NCBI RefSeq assembly: GCF_016461715.1
Contig: NZ_JAEMUI010000024.1
Location: 1 to 64,000, forward strand
DNA length: 64,000 nt
Direction: 5' to 3'
DNA from: Marinomonas spartinae
GTDB taxonomy: Bacteria; Pseudomonadota; Gammaproteobacteria; Pseudomonadales; Marinomonadaceae
The translations under genes and the position numbers were made by a program. The notes under the pieces were generated by a model. The model searched no databases, was not told where the DNA came from, and saw only the letters and a program-made list of their open reading frames with translations. Each line of letters begins with the position of its first letter. Position 1 is the stretch's first letter. Shown piece by piece: positions 40,898-50,321 of the stretch.

Positions 40898-43720
40898 TTA
40901 TTTCAGCATGGGTTTTAAAAATCGTCCAGTATGCGATCTCTCATTTTGGGCAATGTCCTCTGGCGTTCCTTCAGCAATGATGTAACCACCGCCACTGCCG
41001 CCTTCGGGGCCAAGATCCACTATCCAGTCTGCTGTTTTGATTACATCGAGATTATGCTCAATAACCACAATGGTATTGCCGTGATCTCGTAGACGATGCA
41101 GTACTTTTAGTAGCTGTTCAATGTCTGCAAAGTGTAGCCCTGTAGTTGGTTCATCCAGAATATAGAGGGTTTTTCCGGTATCCCGTTTAGACAGTTCTTT
41201 GGCGAGTTTTACTCGTTGTGCTTCCCCACCAGAGAGTGTGGTTGCGGCTTGCCCTAAACGAATATAGCCCAGCCCCACATCGATCAGCGTCTGTAATTTT
41301 CTTGCAATCGCTGGAACGGGATCGAAGAACTCTCGAGCATCCTCTATGGTCATTTCTAGGCATTCGTGAATGTTCTTGCCTTTATAGTGAATCTCTAAGG
41401 TTTCGCGGTTATAGCGTTTGCCTTTACAGACATCACAGGGTACATAGACATCGGGCAAGAAATGCATCTCTACCTTAATGACGCCGTCACCTTGACAGGC
41501 TTCACAACGGCCGCCTTTTACGTTAAAACTAAAGCGTCCCGGTTTGTAGCCGCGAGAACGGGCTTCTTGAGTGGCTGAGAAAAGCTCCCGCATTGGCGTA
41601 AAAATACCTGTATAGGTTGCAGGATTTGAACGAGGTGTACGACCGATGGGGCTTTGGTCAATGTCGACACATTTATCGAATAACTCTAACCCTTCGATTT
41701 TTTCGTGGGGAGCTGCTTTTAACGTTGTCGCGCCATTTAATGCAGTAGCGGCTAATGGGAATAATGTGCCGTTGATCAAGGTAGACTTACCTGACCCAGA
41801 CACTCCTGTAATACAAGTCATTACGCCAAACGGAATGGTTAAGTCGACTTTGTTTAAGTTATTGCCCGTTGCGCCAATCAATTTTAGTACTTGATTGTTG
41901 ACGGCTTCATGGCGTTTTGCTGGTATGTCGATCTTGCGTTGTCCATTTAGGAACTGCCCTGTGACAGACTGGGGGCAATTCATAATGTCTTGTGGTGTAC
42001 CGCTAACAATAATTTCGCCGCCATGAACACCAGCACCAGGACCAATATCTACCACAAAGTCTGCAACACGGATGGCGTCTTCATCATGCTCCACAACAAT
42101 GACGGTGTTGCCGAGATCCCGTAGTCGCGTCAATGTGGAAATAAGCCGCTCGTTATCACGCTGATGCAAGCCAATAGAAGGCTCATCAAGGATATACATC
42201 ACGCCAACCAATCCCGCTCCAATTTGGCTAGCGAGTCGTATCCGTTGTGCTTCCCCACCAGAGAGCGAGTCGGCTTTACGATCTAATGTCAGGTATTCAA
42301 GGCCAACGTTGACAAGAAACGTCAGACGGTCGCGAATTTCTTTAAGAATCTTTGAGGCAATTTCCCCACGAGCACCTGTTAAGGTGAGGTTTTCAAAGTA
42401 GTTTAGGCATTCTGCAATCGGGAATTTTACAATCTCAGGGAGCGTTTCTTCATTGATAAACACATTTCGTGCCGAGCGGTTGAGTCGTGAACCATGGCAG
42501 TCAGGGCATGGCTGAGTGGTGATATACTGGGATAAGTCTTCACGAACGCTATCGGACTCGGTTTCATGGTAGCGGCGCTGTAGATTCGGTAATACCCCTT
42601 CAAAGGCATGGGAACGAATCATTTTGTCGCCACGTTCATTGATGTAGACAAAATCGATTTTGTCTTTGCCCGATCCATTAAGGATTTTATCTTGGTACTG
42701 TTTGGGGATGTCTTTGAACTTGGCATCGATATCAAAGCCGTAGTGTTTTGCTAAGGCGCTTAGCTGCTGGTAATAAAAAATACTGCGGCGTCCCCAGCCA
42801 CGAATAGCACCTTCGGCAAGAGTCAGCGTTTCATCTTGAATAATGCGTTCAGGATCAAAGACTTGATGGGTCCCCAGTCCATCACACGTTTGACAAGCCC
42901 CATTCGGGTTGTTGAACGAAAACAGGCGTGGTTCGAGCTCAGTAAGGCTGTAGCCGCAGACAGGACAAGCAAATTTACTGGAAAAAATATGGATGTCTTT
43001 TTCATCATCCATATTAATCACTTTGGCGATGCCATCGGATAAGGAAAGACAGGTCTCGAACGACTCAGCAAGACGAAGCTGTAAATCTTTACGAACTTTA
43101 AAGCGATCAATGACAACTTCTATAGTATGTTTCTTATTTTTTTCTAAAGTGGGGGCATCGTCTAGATCGACGACGATTCCATCGATGCGAGCGCGAATAA
43201 ACCCCTTAGATAACAAATCGTTAAGAACGTGAAGGTGCTCGCCTTTGCGATCTTTTACAATCGGCGCAAGCAACATCATTTTAGTTTCTTCAGGAAGGGA
43301 GATTATCTTATCGACCATTTGTGATATGGTTTGCGCCTCTAATGGCTCACCATGATCAGGACAGCGTGGTTGGCCTGCCCGAGCAAATAACAATCGTAGG
43401 TAATCATAGATTTCTGTGATCGTGCCAACGGTAGAACGTGGGTTGTGAGACGTTGATTTCTGTTCAATGGATATGGCTGGGGAAAGGCCTTCGATATGAT
43501 CAATATCCGGTTTTTCCATCATGGATAGAAACTGTCTAGCGTAAGTTGACAGTGATTCTACATAGCGACGCTGACCTTCTGCATACAAGGTATCAAAAGC
43601 GAGGGAAGATTTTCCTGAGCCGGATAGGCCAGTGATCACCACGAGTTTGTCTCTAGGAATGTCTAGGTCCACATTTTTAAGATTGTGGGTGCGTGCTCCG
43701 CGTATGGTGATAGTATCCAT
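40898..43720 (-). CDS. uvrA: Excinuclease ABC subunit A
   Basis: DNA-damage sensor of nucleotide excision repair; dimeric ABC ATPase that loads UvrB. 940 residues, the usual length. First Walker [10 protein letters not shown] at 31-39; second GVSGSGKST near 638; two ABC signatures ([18 protein letters not shown]). Zinc modules CPVCG...CQTC (about 250-280) and CEAC...CDVC (about 735-770) are intact. TTGGAG before the start. A consensus LexA box lies 57 bases upstream, so SOS control is expected. Confidence 0.98.
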   Translation of the reverse strand: MDTITIRGARTHNLKNVDLDIPRDKLVVITGLSGSGKSSLAFDTLYAEGQRRYVESLSTYARQFLSMMEKPDIDHIEGLSPAISIEQKSTSHNPRSTVGTITEIYDYLRLLFARAGQPRCPDHGEPLEAQTISQMVDKIISLPEETKMMLLAPIVKDRKGEHLHVLNDLLSKGFIRARIDGIVVDLDDAPTLEKNKKHTIEVVIDRFKVRKDLQLRLAESFETCLSLSDGIAKVINMDDEKDIHIFSSKFACPVCGYSLTELEPRLFSFNNPNGACQTCDGLGTHQVFDPERIIQDETLTLAEGAIRGWGRRSIFYYQQLSALAKHYGFDIDAKFKDIPKQYQDKILNGSGKDKIDFVYINERGDKMIRSHAFEGVLPNLQRRYHETESDSVREDLSQYITTQPCPDCHGSRLNRSARNVFINEETLPEIVKFPIAECLNYFENLTLTGARGEIASKILKEIRDRLTFLVNVGLEYLTLDRKADSLSGGEAQRIRLASQIGAGLVGVMYILDEPSIGLHQRDNERLISTLTRLRDLGNTVIVVEHDEDAIRVADFVVDIGPGAGVHGGEIIVSGTPQDIMNCPQSVTGQFLNGQRKIDIPAKRHEAVNNQVLKLIGATGNNLNKVDLTIPFGVMTCITGVSGSGKSTLINGTLFPLAATALNGATTLKAAPHEKIEGLELFDKCVDIDQSPIGRTPRSNPATYTGIFTPMRELFSATQEARSRGYKPGRFSFNVKGGRCEACQGDGVIKVEMHFLPDVYVPCDVCKGKRYNRETLEIHYKGKNIHECLEMTIEDAREFFDPVPAIARKLQTLIDVGLGYIRLGQAATTLSGGEAQRVKLAKELSKRDTGKTLYILDEPTTGLHFADIEQLLKVLHRLRDHGNTIVVIEHNLDVIKTADWIVDLGPEGGSGGGYIIAEGTPEDIAQNERSHTGRFLKPMLK

Positions 43721-43776
43721 GTGTCTCCAATATAGTCTTTGGTCAACAGAAATAAGCTTCGTTGTGAATAGAATAA

Positions 43777-43792
43777 CTGTCTATTTTTACAG
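43777..43792 (-). promoter_or_regulatory. LexA (SOS) box of uvrA
   Basis: CTGT (43777-43780), eight bases, ACAG (43789-43792): a perfect CTGT-N8-ACAG LexA operator with an AT-rich core and the flanking A/T bases of the gammaproteobacterial consensus. It lies between uvrA and the divergent transporter-ssb genes. Confidence 0.9.
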
Positions 43793-43878
43793 TAGTTGAA
43801 ATAGAGCTTCAACGTTAATTTTTGTAATATTGGCATTTTCCTTTTTCTTAAACCTAAGTTGAGTGGTTGAATCTCCTT

Positions 43879-45237
43879 ATGGATGCACTTGAACGTCGAT
43901 CTGTCCTTGCCCTAGCGCTTGTTTATCTCTTTAGAATGCTAGGTTTATTTCTCATTATGCCCGTTATCAGCGTGGCAGCCGATGGCCTAAAAGGAGCCGA
44001 TGCTGCCTTGATTGGTGCTGCGATTGGTATATATGGGTTCACCCAAGCCATATTACAAATACCAATGGGCATGTGGTCTGACCGAATTGGTCGTAAGCGT
44101 GTCATTGTGATTGGTTTGCTGTTGTTCGCATTGGGCAGTTTGATCTGTGCGAATGCAACCAGCATACATGTACTTATCGTTGGTCGTGCTTTGCAAGGCG
44201 CTGGGGCGATAGCCAGTACCTTAATGGCTTTATTGAGCGACGTCACTAGAGAGAAAAACCGCACAAAATCCATGGCAATGGTTGGTGTGAGTATTGGCGC
44301 TTCTTTTATGATTTCGTTAGTGCTGGGACCATGGGTATTTGATTTAGTCGGTTTGTCTGGCTTGTTTTACTTGTCATTCGGCTTTTCTTTCCTTGGTATT
44401 GCATTGATTCTGTTTGTTGTTCCTAACGTTGTCCAGCATACCTTTAAACGCGACACAACGCCCAGTTTAGTGGCGCTTGGACGTGTGATTAAAGATGGAA
44501 AGCTGCGCTTCCTTAACATCAGTGTATTATTGCTGCATGCCAGCTTAACAGCGCTGTTCATCACCGTGCCACATTTATTGATTCAGCGCTTTGGTTTGCC
44601 GTTGGCAGATCATAGCTGGCTTTACCTTGGAGTAATGGGTTTTGCCTTCGTAGGTATGGTACCATTAGTGATCATCGCTGAGGCAAAAGGCAAAATGAAG
44701 GCCGTTGTTTTCAGCGTGGTTTTGATGCTGGGATTGAGTGCTATTTTATTACAATGGGCCCCCTATCTATGGGTTTTTGGTCTACTATTGTGGTGCTACT
44801 TTGTTGGTTTTAATACCCTTGAAGCGACCTTACCATCCTTGATTAGTAAGCAAGCTCCTGTTGGTTACCGAGGCACGGCAATGGGCGTGTTTTCGACCCA
44901 CCAATTTCTCGGCTCTTTTTTAGGGGGAATTGGTGGCGGCTGGATATTGCAGCATTACTCAAACAGTACGTTATTTGATGTAGTCGGCATTGTATTAATG
45001 CTATGGACGGTAGTGTGCTTTATGCAGCCAGCCCCACGTCAGTTGAGTAGCATAGCGTTTAGTTTGCCAGAAGGTGAAGATGATACGTTAGATGCATTGG
45101 CTGATCAGCTTGCTAAAGTGAAAGGCGTAGAAGACATGCAAATTTTTAAAGATGAGCTGACGGCTTATCTTAAAGTAGATAAAAAGATACTTGATAAAGA
45201 GACCCTTAAACGGCTCGCACCTCAAGCCAATATCTAA
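43879..45237 (+). CDS. yajR: MFS transporter, YajR-like, with C-terminal YAM-type domain
   Basis: Inner-membrane major facilitator with 12 segments; the substrate of YajR is not established. Motif A is GMWSDRIGRK at 64-73. After the last segment a ~60-residue soluble tail (about 390-452, LDALADQLAKVKGVEDMQIFKDELTAYLKV region) resembles the ferredoxin-like YAM domain of E. coli YajR, which supports the name. The start is placed at ATG 43879; a TTG at 43867 would add four residues. It lies 31 bases before ssb in the same direction and may be cotranscribed with it. Confidence 0.8.
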   Translation: MDALERRSVLALALVYLFRMLGLFLIMPVISVAADGLKGADAALIGAAIGIYGFTQAILQIPMGMWSDRIGRKRVIVIGLLLFALGSLICANATSIHVLIVGRALQGAGAIASTLMALLSDVTREKNRTKSMAMVGVSIGASFMISLVLGPWVFDLVGLSGLFYLSFGFSFLGIALILFVVPNVVQHTFKRDTTPSLVALGRVIKDGKLRFLNISVLLLHASLTALFITVPHLLIQRFGLPLADHSWLYLGVMGFAFVGMVPLVIIAEAKGKMKAVVFSVVLMLGLSAILLQWAPYLWVFGLLLWCYFVGFNTLEATLPSLISKQAPVGYRGTAMGVFSTHQFLGSFLGGIGGGWILQHYSNSTLFDVVGIVLMLWTVVCFMQPAPRQLSSIAFSLPEGEDDTLDALADQLAKVKGVEDMQIFKDELTAYLKVDKKILDKETLKRLAPQANI

Positions 45238-45268
45238 AGAACATAATGAATAACAGTTGGAGAGCCTC

Positions 45269-46003
45269 ATGGCACGTGGAATTAACAAAGTGATCTTGAT
45301 CGGAAATGCTGGCAACGATGCCGAAGTCCGTTTTATGCCTTCTGGAGCGGCGGTTGCAAACGTCAACATCGCTACAACCGAGAGCTGGAGAGACCGTCAA
45401 ACAGGTCAAATGCAAGAACGCACCGAATGGCATCGTGTCGCGTTTATGGATCGTGGTAACTATCGTTTGGGTCAAATCGCAGGCGACTTTATCAAAAAAG
45501 GCTCCAAAGTCTATGTAGAAGGCTCTTTGCGTACCCGCGAGTGGGAAAAAGACGGTATTAAGCGCTACACAACCGAAATCGTTGCCAACGAAATGCAATT
45601 GTTAGATGGCCGTGGCGATAACATGGGACAACAGTCTGGTGGTTACGACTCTATGCAAGGGGGCCAAGGTGGTTATGCCAATAACGCACCTCAACAAGGG
45701 TATGGTCAAGCACCACAGCAGCCTGCAGCACCGCAACAATCCGCGCCACAACATGCTCCTCAGAGCGGTGGTTTTAACCAGCCACCTCAGCAAGGTGGGT
45801 ATGGTCAAGCACCACAGCAACCTGCGCATCAGCCCGCGGCGGCGCAAGCCCAACCGCAGTCTTTTGGTAGCTGGGGTAATGCTCCTCAACAGGCTCCGGC
45901 TCAACAGGCACCGCAACAGCGTGCGCCACAGCAACCTGCTCAGCAGCCAAAGCCGCAACAAGCACCAAATTTTGACGACTTTGACGACGATATTCCGTTC
46001 TAA
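45269..46003 (+). CDS. ssb: Single-stranded DNA-binding protein, long-tailed
   Basis: Coats single-stranded DNA in replication, recombination and repair. Start at ATG 45269 (M-A-R-G-I-N-K-V), preceded by GGAGAG; 244 residues against 178 in E. coli. The OB fold covers about 1-113 and the acidic tip DDDIPF, which docks partner proteins, is intact. The extra length is a low-complexity linker (about 116-236) rich in Gln, Pro, Ala and Gly with repeated [15 protein letters not shown] units. Lies next to uvrA as in many gammaproteobacteria. Confidence 0.97.
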   Translation: MARGINKVILIGNAGNDAEVRFMPSGAAVANVNIATTESWRDRQTGQMQERTEWHRVAFMDRGNYRLGQIAGDFIKKGSKVYVEGSLRTREWEKDGIKRYTTEIVANEMQLLDGRGDNMGQQSGGYDSMQGGQGGYANNAPQQGYGQAPQQPAAPQQSAPQHAPQSGGFNQPPQQGGYGQAPQQPAHQPAAAQAQPQSFGSWGNAPQQAPAQQAPQQRAPQQPAQQPKPQQAPNFDDFDDDIPF

Positions 46004-46043
46004 CCAAAGACAAACACGTAAATGTAAAAAAATTTGATTGGAG

Positions 46044-46070
46044 GCCGCTATTTTAGCGGCTTTCTTTTTT
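46044..46070 (+). terminator. Terminator of ssb
   Basis: GCCGCTA (46044-46050) pairs with TAGCGGC (46054-46060) around TTT, followed by TTTCTTTTTT. Confidence 0.88.
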
Positions 46071-46224
46071 AGCGTAGCTTCATTAGATCGCGTGATACAC
46101 TTTATTATCGTTTTGTTTTACTTTGTAGAGGGGTCGCTTGGTTTGTAGCAAAGTACGTGGTTATCCCTGCTCTATCTGTTTGCTGTTTCGCTCCAGTGGT
46201 ATATAAAACCTAATTGAGTCAGTG

Positions 46225-47031
46225 ATGAGATACTGTTCAATGTTTAAAAAATTTCTTCTGGTACTTGTCCTGCAGCTACCTTTTGCCTGTTATGGGCAGG
46301 GCGTTATGGCATCCGCTCCCAATGCACCCATGGTGGGGGATAATCATCAGGTTATTTTCTTCGGGGACTCTTTTACCCTTTTCAATGACAATATAAATAA
46401 CCGTCTTCGGGATTTGGTGCGTTCTTTAATGCCTCTGGTATCCAAAGACTACCATTTTCGGGCGGCAACTATTTCCAGTGCTCATTTGGGAGATCTGAAA
46501 CCGATTTTAGTCAGTGAGAATAAATTGCGTCACTGGGATACGGTAGTGTTACAGGGGAATTCCACTGGGCCGATTTCCCGTAAGGATGCTGTGCGGCGTC
46601 GGTTTGTTCATTCGGCCATTGAAATGGCGAAGATTGCCCATCAAGCAGGGGAAAAGGTAGTGTATTTTATGACCTGGGCTTATCGGGATCGGCCTTGGCA
46701 GACAAAAAAATTGGCCCTTGCCTATAATCGCATCGCCAAACACACAGGTGGTTATGTGGCACCAGTTGGCTTGGCTTTTGCCAACGCTCGCCAAGCGTAT
46801 CCTAAGATTAACCTTTACTATGTGGATGGCAAACATCCGTCACTGGCTGGAACTTACTTGGCCGCTTGTGTTTTTTACAGTGTTTTGTACCACCGCTCGC
46901 CGGAGGGTGCTGCACCGCCTGTTGGTGGCTCCATGTCAAAAAGTGAAGCACTTGCTCTGCAAAAAGTGGCCTGGCAAACCGTGCAGGCTTATCAAAAAGG
47001 TTCACTTGACCATGTGTTCAGCGCAAAATAA
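46225..47031 (+). CDS. Secreted SGNH-fold hydrolase
   Basis: Predicted periplasmic or secreted esterase-like hydrolase of 268 residues. A signal peptide (about 7-25) precedes the SGNH blocks: block I G47-DS-FT with nucleophile S49, block III Q-G111-N112, and block V D201-GKH204 giving the catalytic Asp/His pair. No substrate domain is recognised. The cysteine at 22 is not in a standard lipobox, so lipidation is doubtful. ATG 46240 is an alternative start that trims five residues. It stands alone between ssb and pyrB. Confidence 0.75.
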   Translation: MRYCSMFKKFLLVLVLQLPFACYGQGVMASAPNAPMVGDNHQVIFFGDSFTLFNDNINNRLRDLVRSLMPLVSKDYHFRAATISSAHLGDLKPILVSENKLRHWDTVVLQGNSTGPISRKDAVRRRFVHSAIEMAKIAHQAGEKVVYFMTWAYRDRPWQTKKLALAYNRIAKHTGGYVAPVGLAFANARQAYPKINLYYVDGKHPSLAGTYLAACVFYSVLYHRSPEGAAPPVGGSMSKSEALALQKVAWQTVQAYQKGSLDHVFSAK

Positions 47032-47395
47032 TGATTAAGATTGTTGGTCGTCAATGGAAGGAGATATGGATATCGTTTTTTCGGCGAAAGGGTTGACAAA
47101 GCATACCTCTATTGATCGAAGATTTAACGTACGCCTTCTTTCCGCTTATGACTCAGTTAAAAGAACAAGGCCATTACTCATACATTTTATCTTAATGAAG
47201 ACTTTAAGATTGCCAGCTTTCACTTTTCCATTACAGACCTAAATTTACTCTAGCAATCAGCTGGGAGGGGATAACTCGATCAGGTTGTGATGATTATGAC
47301 ATGGTGCGAATGCTCGTTTCCCCGTATTATTTCACGCTAATGAGCTTTTGCGTGTGGCTCTAACATTGACGTATAGCGCTGATAAGGAACCTAAG
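47032..47395. other. Non-coding spacer before pyrB
   Basis: No supported gene. A 62-codon frame at 47054-47242 has a GGAG in front of an internal ATG but no recognisable protein. A weak promoter candidate for pyrB is TTGCGT (47348-47353), 18 bases, TATAGC (47372-47377), which would leave a very short leader. No pyrimidine-responsive attenuator with a T run was seen. Confidence 0.4.
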
Positions 47396-48448
47396 ATGTT
47401 AACGGGTAAGCATATTCTGAGTTGTGACTGTATTGATAATGACGATCTTCATCGATTGTTCGAGCTGGCGGATCTCCTTCAGCCAGTAGCGAAGGGGTTA
47501 AAGTATACTCGTATATTGGAAGGGGCGATGTTGTGCAGTTTGTTCTTTGAGCCAAGTACTCGTACTCGTCTTAGCTTTGATTCTGCTTTTATGCGCCTTG
47601 GTGGATCGGTTTCCAGCACAACGGGCTTTTCCTTTTCTTCCATTGCCAAGGGGGAATCCCTTGAAGATACCAGTCGTGTCGTGAGTGGCTATGGGGATAT
47701 TCTCGTTGTTCGCCATCCTGAGGAGCAGGCAATTTATGACATTGCTGCACAAACCTATGTTCCCGTTATCAATGGCGGTAATGGTGCTGGTGAACACCCC
47801 ACGCAAGCCTTGCTTGATTTGTATACGTTAGAGCGGGAGTTGCAACGAACAGATCGTTGCTTGCAGAAAAGCGTGATTGTGTTGGCAGGGGATCTGCGGT
47901 TTGGCCGTACGATTCATTCTCTGGTGAAGCTATTGGTGCGTTTTTCGCCTCGCAAATTGATTTTTCTGTCGCCAGAAAACTTACGATTACCGGAAAATCT
48001 TAGAGATATGCTCGCAAAGCAAACCATAGACGTGGAGGAAACTCAGAACGTGGGTGAGGCGTTGAGGCAAGCGGATGTGATTTACACAACCCGAGTACAA
48101 AAAGAGCGTTTTCCTGAGAATGAGTTAGCGGAAAACTACTCCAGCGACTTTCGCATTGATGCGGCGTTGTTTGAGCGCTTTGCCTCACCCAATACCTTGA
48201 TTATGCACCCTTTGCCCCGGGACAGTCGTGACGGAGCAAACGACCTGTCGGATGACCTGAACTCAGATTCACGTCTAGCCATCTTTCGTCAGACCGATGC
48301 TGGTGTGCCGATTCGTATGGCGCTTTTCGCCTCCGTGATGGGCGTGGCTGATCACGTGCAGAATAGCTTACAGGAAGCTAAGTGGTTCACTCCTCGTTAC
48401 ACGGGCGTCCAGGATGCGGCTTTTTATGAGCGAAACCCTGCCAAGTAA
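47396..48448 (+). CDS. pyrB: Aspartate carbamoyltransferase catalytic chain
   Basis: Condenses carbamoyl phosphate with aspartate, the committed step of pyrimidine synthesis. 350 residues from ATG 47396, preceded by AAGGA; the longer frame from 47348 is not supported. Carbamoyl-phosphate loop S54-TRT, K85 in AKGES, HPTQALLD near 134-141 and HPLPR near 275 are present. It is longer than E. coli PyrB (311), with an added C-terminal tail after VMGVADHVQ. Neither pyrI nor a pyrC-like partner is adjacent. Ornithine carbamoyltransferase is less likely given the HPLPR and KGES motifs. Confidence 0.88.
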   Translation: MLTGKHILSCDCIDNDDLHRLFELADLLQPVAKGLKYTRILEGAMLCSLFFEPSTRTRLSFDSAFMRLGGSVSSTTGFSFSSIAKGESLEDTSRVVSGYGDILVVRHPEEQAIYDIAAQTYVPVINGGNGAGEHPTQALLDLYTLERELQRTDRCLQKSVIVLAGDLRFGRTIHSLVKLLVRFSPRKLIFLSPENLRLPENLRDMLAKQTIDVEETQNVGEALRQADVIYTTRVQKERFPENELAENYSSDFRIDAALFERFASPNTLIMHPLPRDSRDGANDLSDDLNSDSRLAIFRQTDAGVPIRMALFASVMGVADHVQNSLQEAKWFTPRYTGVQDAAFYERNPAK

Positions 48449-48471
48449 TAGGGTTATATTTGATGTTTTGT

Positions 48472-49641
48472 TTAAAGTGTTTGGTCACTCATCCATTCAC
48501 ACAGATTGGTGAGCATGTTTTTACACTGTTCTAATTGATCAATTTGAACAAACTCGTCCGGTTTGTGGCCTTGCTCCATACTGCCTGGGCCACACACTAG
48601 GGTGGCAACACCCGCTTCATCAAATAGTCCGCCTTCTGTACCAAATGCGACGGTATCGAATTCAGCGCTGTTACTCCATTTTGCTAACCATTGGGCAAAG
48701 TCGGATTGTGGGTCTGTCAGTAAAGGAGGGTATGTCGCAAGCGTTTCAAACTGGATCTTGGACTTCCCATGAATGCGTTGCATCTCAGGCTCTAAGCAAG
48801 AGGAAGCGTAGTGCTGTAGTGTCTCAAAAGTAGCTTTGGCATTGCTTTCTGGTAGATAACGCATTTCGACATCAAATTGGCAGAACTCCGGCACAATATT
48901 GAGTGCGGCTCCCCCTTGAATTAGTCCTGTTTGTAATGTGCTATAAGGTGGATCAAAGCGCTCATCTTGTTCCTCTTTTAACGGAGTAGAAAGTTCGGTT
49001 ACTTTATTGATGAGCTTAGCCGCATACTCAATGGCATTGACGCCAGCAGGGGCATAAGCGGAATGGCAAGCATGGCCATGTACTTTACAGCGCATAGCGA
49101 TTTTCCCTTTATGGCCATAAACGGGCTTCATGTTCGTGGGTTCACCAATAATACACATAGCGGGTTTATCGGGAGACGCTCGCAAGTGTTCAATAAGGCT
49201 GCGAACCCCTAAGCAGCCGACTTCTTCGTCGTAAGAAAAAGCCAGATGAAGGGGGAGGGTGAGTTGACTTTCTTGGAATAAAGGGATGACATGCAGCACA
49301 CAGGCAATAAAGCCCTTCATATCAGCACTGCCTCTGCCAAAGTATTTATTGTCCTGCTCGGTGAGTTGAAAAGGCGGAACAGACCAATTCTGTCCATCAA
49401 CAGGCACCACATCCGTATGACCTGATAACATAACGCCGCCATTTCCAGGGGGACCAAGGCGAGCGTAAAGGTTCGCTTTGGTGCCCTCAGTGTTAAAAAT
49501 CAGCGTCGAGTCAATATTCAACGCGTTAAGATAGTGTTGAATAAATTGAATGAGCTCGATATTCGACTCTCGGCTGGTGGTATCAAAGCGGAGTAATTGA
49601 CTCAGGATATCCCGAATAGAGTGGGAGGCAGGACTACTCAT
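48472..49641 (-). CDS. M20 family deacylase, ArgE-like
   Basis: Zinc hydrolase that removes an N-acyl group from an amino acid, 389 residues, closest by eye to acetylornithine deacetylase. Metal and catalytic residues are complete: H75 and D77 (SGHTDVVP), bridging D107 (ADMKG), E139-E140 (YDEEVG), E167 (GEPTN) and a C-terminal HKPDEF. The central dimerisation lid is present. Its start overlaps the DUF1028 gene by eight bases, so the two are coupled. Being embedded in a catabolic-looking cluster, it is more likely to act on an imported N-acyl compound than in arginine synthesis; that is inference. Confidence 0.82.
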   Translation of the reverse strand: MSSPASHSIRDILSQLLRFDTTSRESNIELIQFIQHYLNALNIDSTLIFNTEGTKANLYARLGPPGNGGVMLSGHTDVVPVDGQNWSVPPFQLTEQDNKYFGRGSADMKGFIACVLHVIPLFQESQLTLPLHLAFSYDEEVGCLGVRSLIEHLRASPDKPAMCIIGEPTNMKPVYGHKGKIAMRCKVHGHACHSAYAPAGVNAIEYAAKLINKVTELSTPLKEEQDERFDPPYSTLQTGLIQGGAALNIVPEFCQFDVEMRYLPESNAKATFETLQHYASSCLEPEMQRIHGKSKIQFETLATYPPLLTDPQSDFAQWLAKWSNSAEFDTVAFGTEGGLFDEAGVATLVCGPGSMEQGHKPDEFVQIDQLEQCKNMLTNLCEWMSDQTL

Positions 49642-50308
49642 CCCCCGGTACTCCGTAACTGGGCGCCTGTCTAGGGTCTAGTGCTCGAGTAACATAGGCT
49701 TGCATTTGTGGTTCGTAATCTTGCCATAGCTTGCTAAGTTCCCCGACAGGGTCTTCGTCGGCCCAATCGACACGTAAATCAACAATCGGCCATGTATAGT
49801 CATCCACCACTTTTACGGCAGCAGAATGTTCTGGTCCAGCCTCGCCACCTTGATTGATACCAGCGGTAAGTGCGTCAATCAAACGGGTTGTTAATTCGCC
49901 TGAACTGGCTTCAAAGGCCTGTATCATGGCGTCAATTACGTTTGACTGAGACAGCATATTACCCGCCGCCACGCAGTGGTGGCCTTTTACCATATGATGG
50001 ATGCCTAGGGTTTCGGTGCCGCTAAAACAGGCTGTTTGTCCATGGGTATCAATGACGGCTACTTGACGATAAGCGCTGAACTTATCGTCTGATAGTGATG
50101 CTTTTAAGGCTTGATCCGGTGTGAGCCCTGTCTCCATGCGCGCTAGAATTTTTTGCCCTAGTGCAGGCAATGTGATGTTTTGGCTGGAAACCGCTCCCAC
50201 GCCAGACAACAGCCAAGGGCAACGAGCTCCTACTGCAATGCTGGAAGAACTGATTGCAATACCCAGTTGTCCGCTCTCTGGGCAGAACGCGGTAATAGAT
50301 ATAGTCAT
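49634..50308 (-). CDS. DUF1028 family protein
   Basis: 224 residues covering a full DUF1028 domain: N-terminal MTISITAFCPESGQLGIAIS, the VGAVSSQNITLPALGQK segment region, GNMLSQSNVIDAMIQAFE and GGEAGPEHSAAVKVV. Members of this family adopt an Ntn-hydrolase-like fold and a peptidase or amidohydrolase activity has been proposed, but the reaction is unknown. Excellent AAGGAGAG Shine-Dalgarno. Placed between a RidA protein and an M20 deacylase, it probably acts on the same pathway intermediate. Confidence 0.85.
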   Translation of the reverse strand: MTISITAFCPESGQLGIAISSSSIAVGARCPWLLSGVGAVSSQNITLPALGQKILARMETGLTPDQALKASLSDDKFSAYRQVAVIDTHGQTACFSGTETLGIHHMVKGHHCVAAGNMLSQSNVIDAMIQAFEASSGELTTRLIDALTAGINQGGEAGPEHSAAVKVVDDYTWPIVDLRVDWADEDPVGELSKLWQDYEPQMQAYVTRALDPRQAPSYGVPGDE

Positions 50309-50321
50309 ATTCTCTCCTTAG

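Noticed and set aside
47054-47242. 62-codon open frame upstream of pyrB as a leader peptide
   Set aside because: An internal ATG has GGAG before it, but there is no attenuator hairpin with a T run and the peptide is not pyrimidine-leader-like.
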